The notes below the pieces were generated by a model, which saw only the letters and a list, made by a program, of their open reading frames with translations, ran no database searches and was not told the DNA's origin. From Rodentolepis nana (lineage: Eukaryota; Platyhelminthes; Cestoda; Cyclophyllidea; Hymenolepididae), in contig UZAE01000838.1 of assembly GCA_900617975.1 (NCBI GenBank), positions 1-17,719 of the forward strand: a stretch of 17,719 nt of DNA, in the 5' to 3' direction. A program made the translations under genes and the position numbers. This document shows positions 17,526-17,719 of this stretch, piece by piece; position 1 is the first letter of the stretch, and each line of letters opens with the position of its first letter.

Positions 17526-17719
17526 AAACTTAATGCTGCAATAAAACAGATCAAGTGCAAAAAGTCTCCTGGCGAAGAAGGTATTCATCCGGAATTTCTA
17601 ATTAGAATGGGACCAACAGCCAAGGAAACCATGATGACGCCTCTCAACAAAATCTGAGAGACCAGTCTCATACCTAACCAATGGAAAGATGCCATAGAAA
17701 TACCAGTACTAAAAAAGGG

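Larger units (their letters stand above)
15493..17719 (+). mobile_element. Jockey-like LINE, 5' part, runs off the window
   Basis: A non-LTR retrotransposon on the plus strand: HDV-like ribozyme (15493-15565), about 40 bp of leader, then coding sequence from about 15608. The APE-type endonuclease occupies about 15654-16470, then a linker, then the start of the RT domain near 17530-17719. It closes at the window edge with WKDAIEIPVLKKG, the LINE RT motif 0/1 region. Stops, frameshifts and many local duplications make it inactive. No separate gag-like ORF1 is seen before the endonuclease, so either the family has one ORF or this copy lost it. Confidence 0.9.
16681..17719 (+). pseudogene. LINE linker and reverse transcriptase start, degenerate
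   Basis: In-frame pieces among duplicated segments include RKTYKPGETISCP, KFISNIKYQSD, VNYFARFYSHKQKK, FGEIKEDIATPNNVLTEPF and, undisturbed from about 17525, LNAAIKQIKCKKSPGEEGIH. This is followed by PEFLIRMGPTAKETMM (one stop after LNKI) and LIPNQWKDAIEIPVLKKG. The latter part is the N-terminal RT segment of Jockey-like elements. The catalytic RT motifs lie beyond the window. Confidence 0.85.

Overview
This window is metazoan DNA, most likely from a tapeworm (cestode flatworm). It is AT-rich and carries one large spliced gene on the minus strand, with GT-AG introns ranging from about 65 nt to over 2 kb. The best taxonomic clue is a spliced-leader (SL) RNA gene at 9520-9623 on the minus strand. 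Its 36-nt leader closely resembles the Echinococcus/Taenia SL as I remember it, and it is followed by a GTGAGT donor, an Sm-like site and a terminal hairpin. I have no database result, so the genus stays open.

Layout. Positions 1-34 hold the tip of a mariner copy whose body lies outside the window. Positions 52-358 (minus) hold a short internally deleted LINE derivative with a degenerate HDV-like ribozyme at its 5' end, a LINE 3' UTR at its other end and 15-bp imperfect target duplications. Positions 374-1640 (minus) hold the 3' part of a Jockey-like LINE: RT motif A, RNase H and a terminal Cys/His motif, with the RT core deleted. Positions 2336-12656 (minus) hold a kinesin-6 gene, orthologous to KIF20A/MKLP2, in about 11 exons: a complete motor domain in exons 1-4, coiled coils in exons 5-10 and a basic RGR-rich tail in exon 11. 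The SL RNA gene sits inside its 2.3-kb intron 3 on the same strand. Positions 12657-14053 are upstream flank with nothing recognised. Positions 14054-15350 (minus) are a complete-length but dead mariner (1297 bp, 30-bp inverted repeats, TA duplications, multiple frameshifts, a catalytic Asp changed to Glu). Positions 15493-17719 (plus) are the 5' part of a Jockey-like LINE that runs off the window. It begins exactly with a well-formed HDV-like self-cleaving ribozyme, then an APE endonuclease domain and the start of the RT domain, and it is riddled with short local duplications.

How the parts relate. The kinesin is the only host protein gene I can support; by homology it is a mitotic/cytokinetic motor. 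The short element at 52-358 shares its 5' ribozyme with the right-hand LINE and its 3' UTR with the left-hand LINE. This links all three pieces to one retrotransposon family whose RNA would be freed from read-through transcripts by an HDV-fold ribozyme. The strongest points for follow-up are the two ribozymes, the intron-nested SL RNA gene and the repeated micro-duplications of the right-hand LINE.
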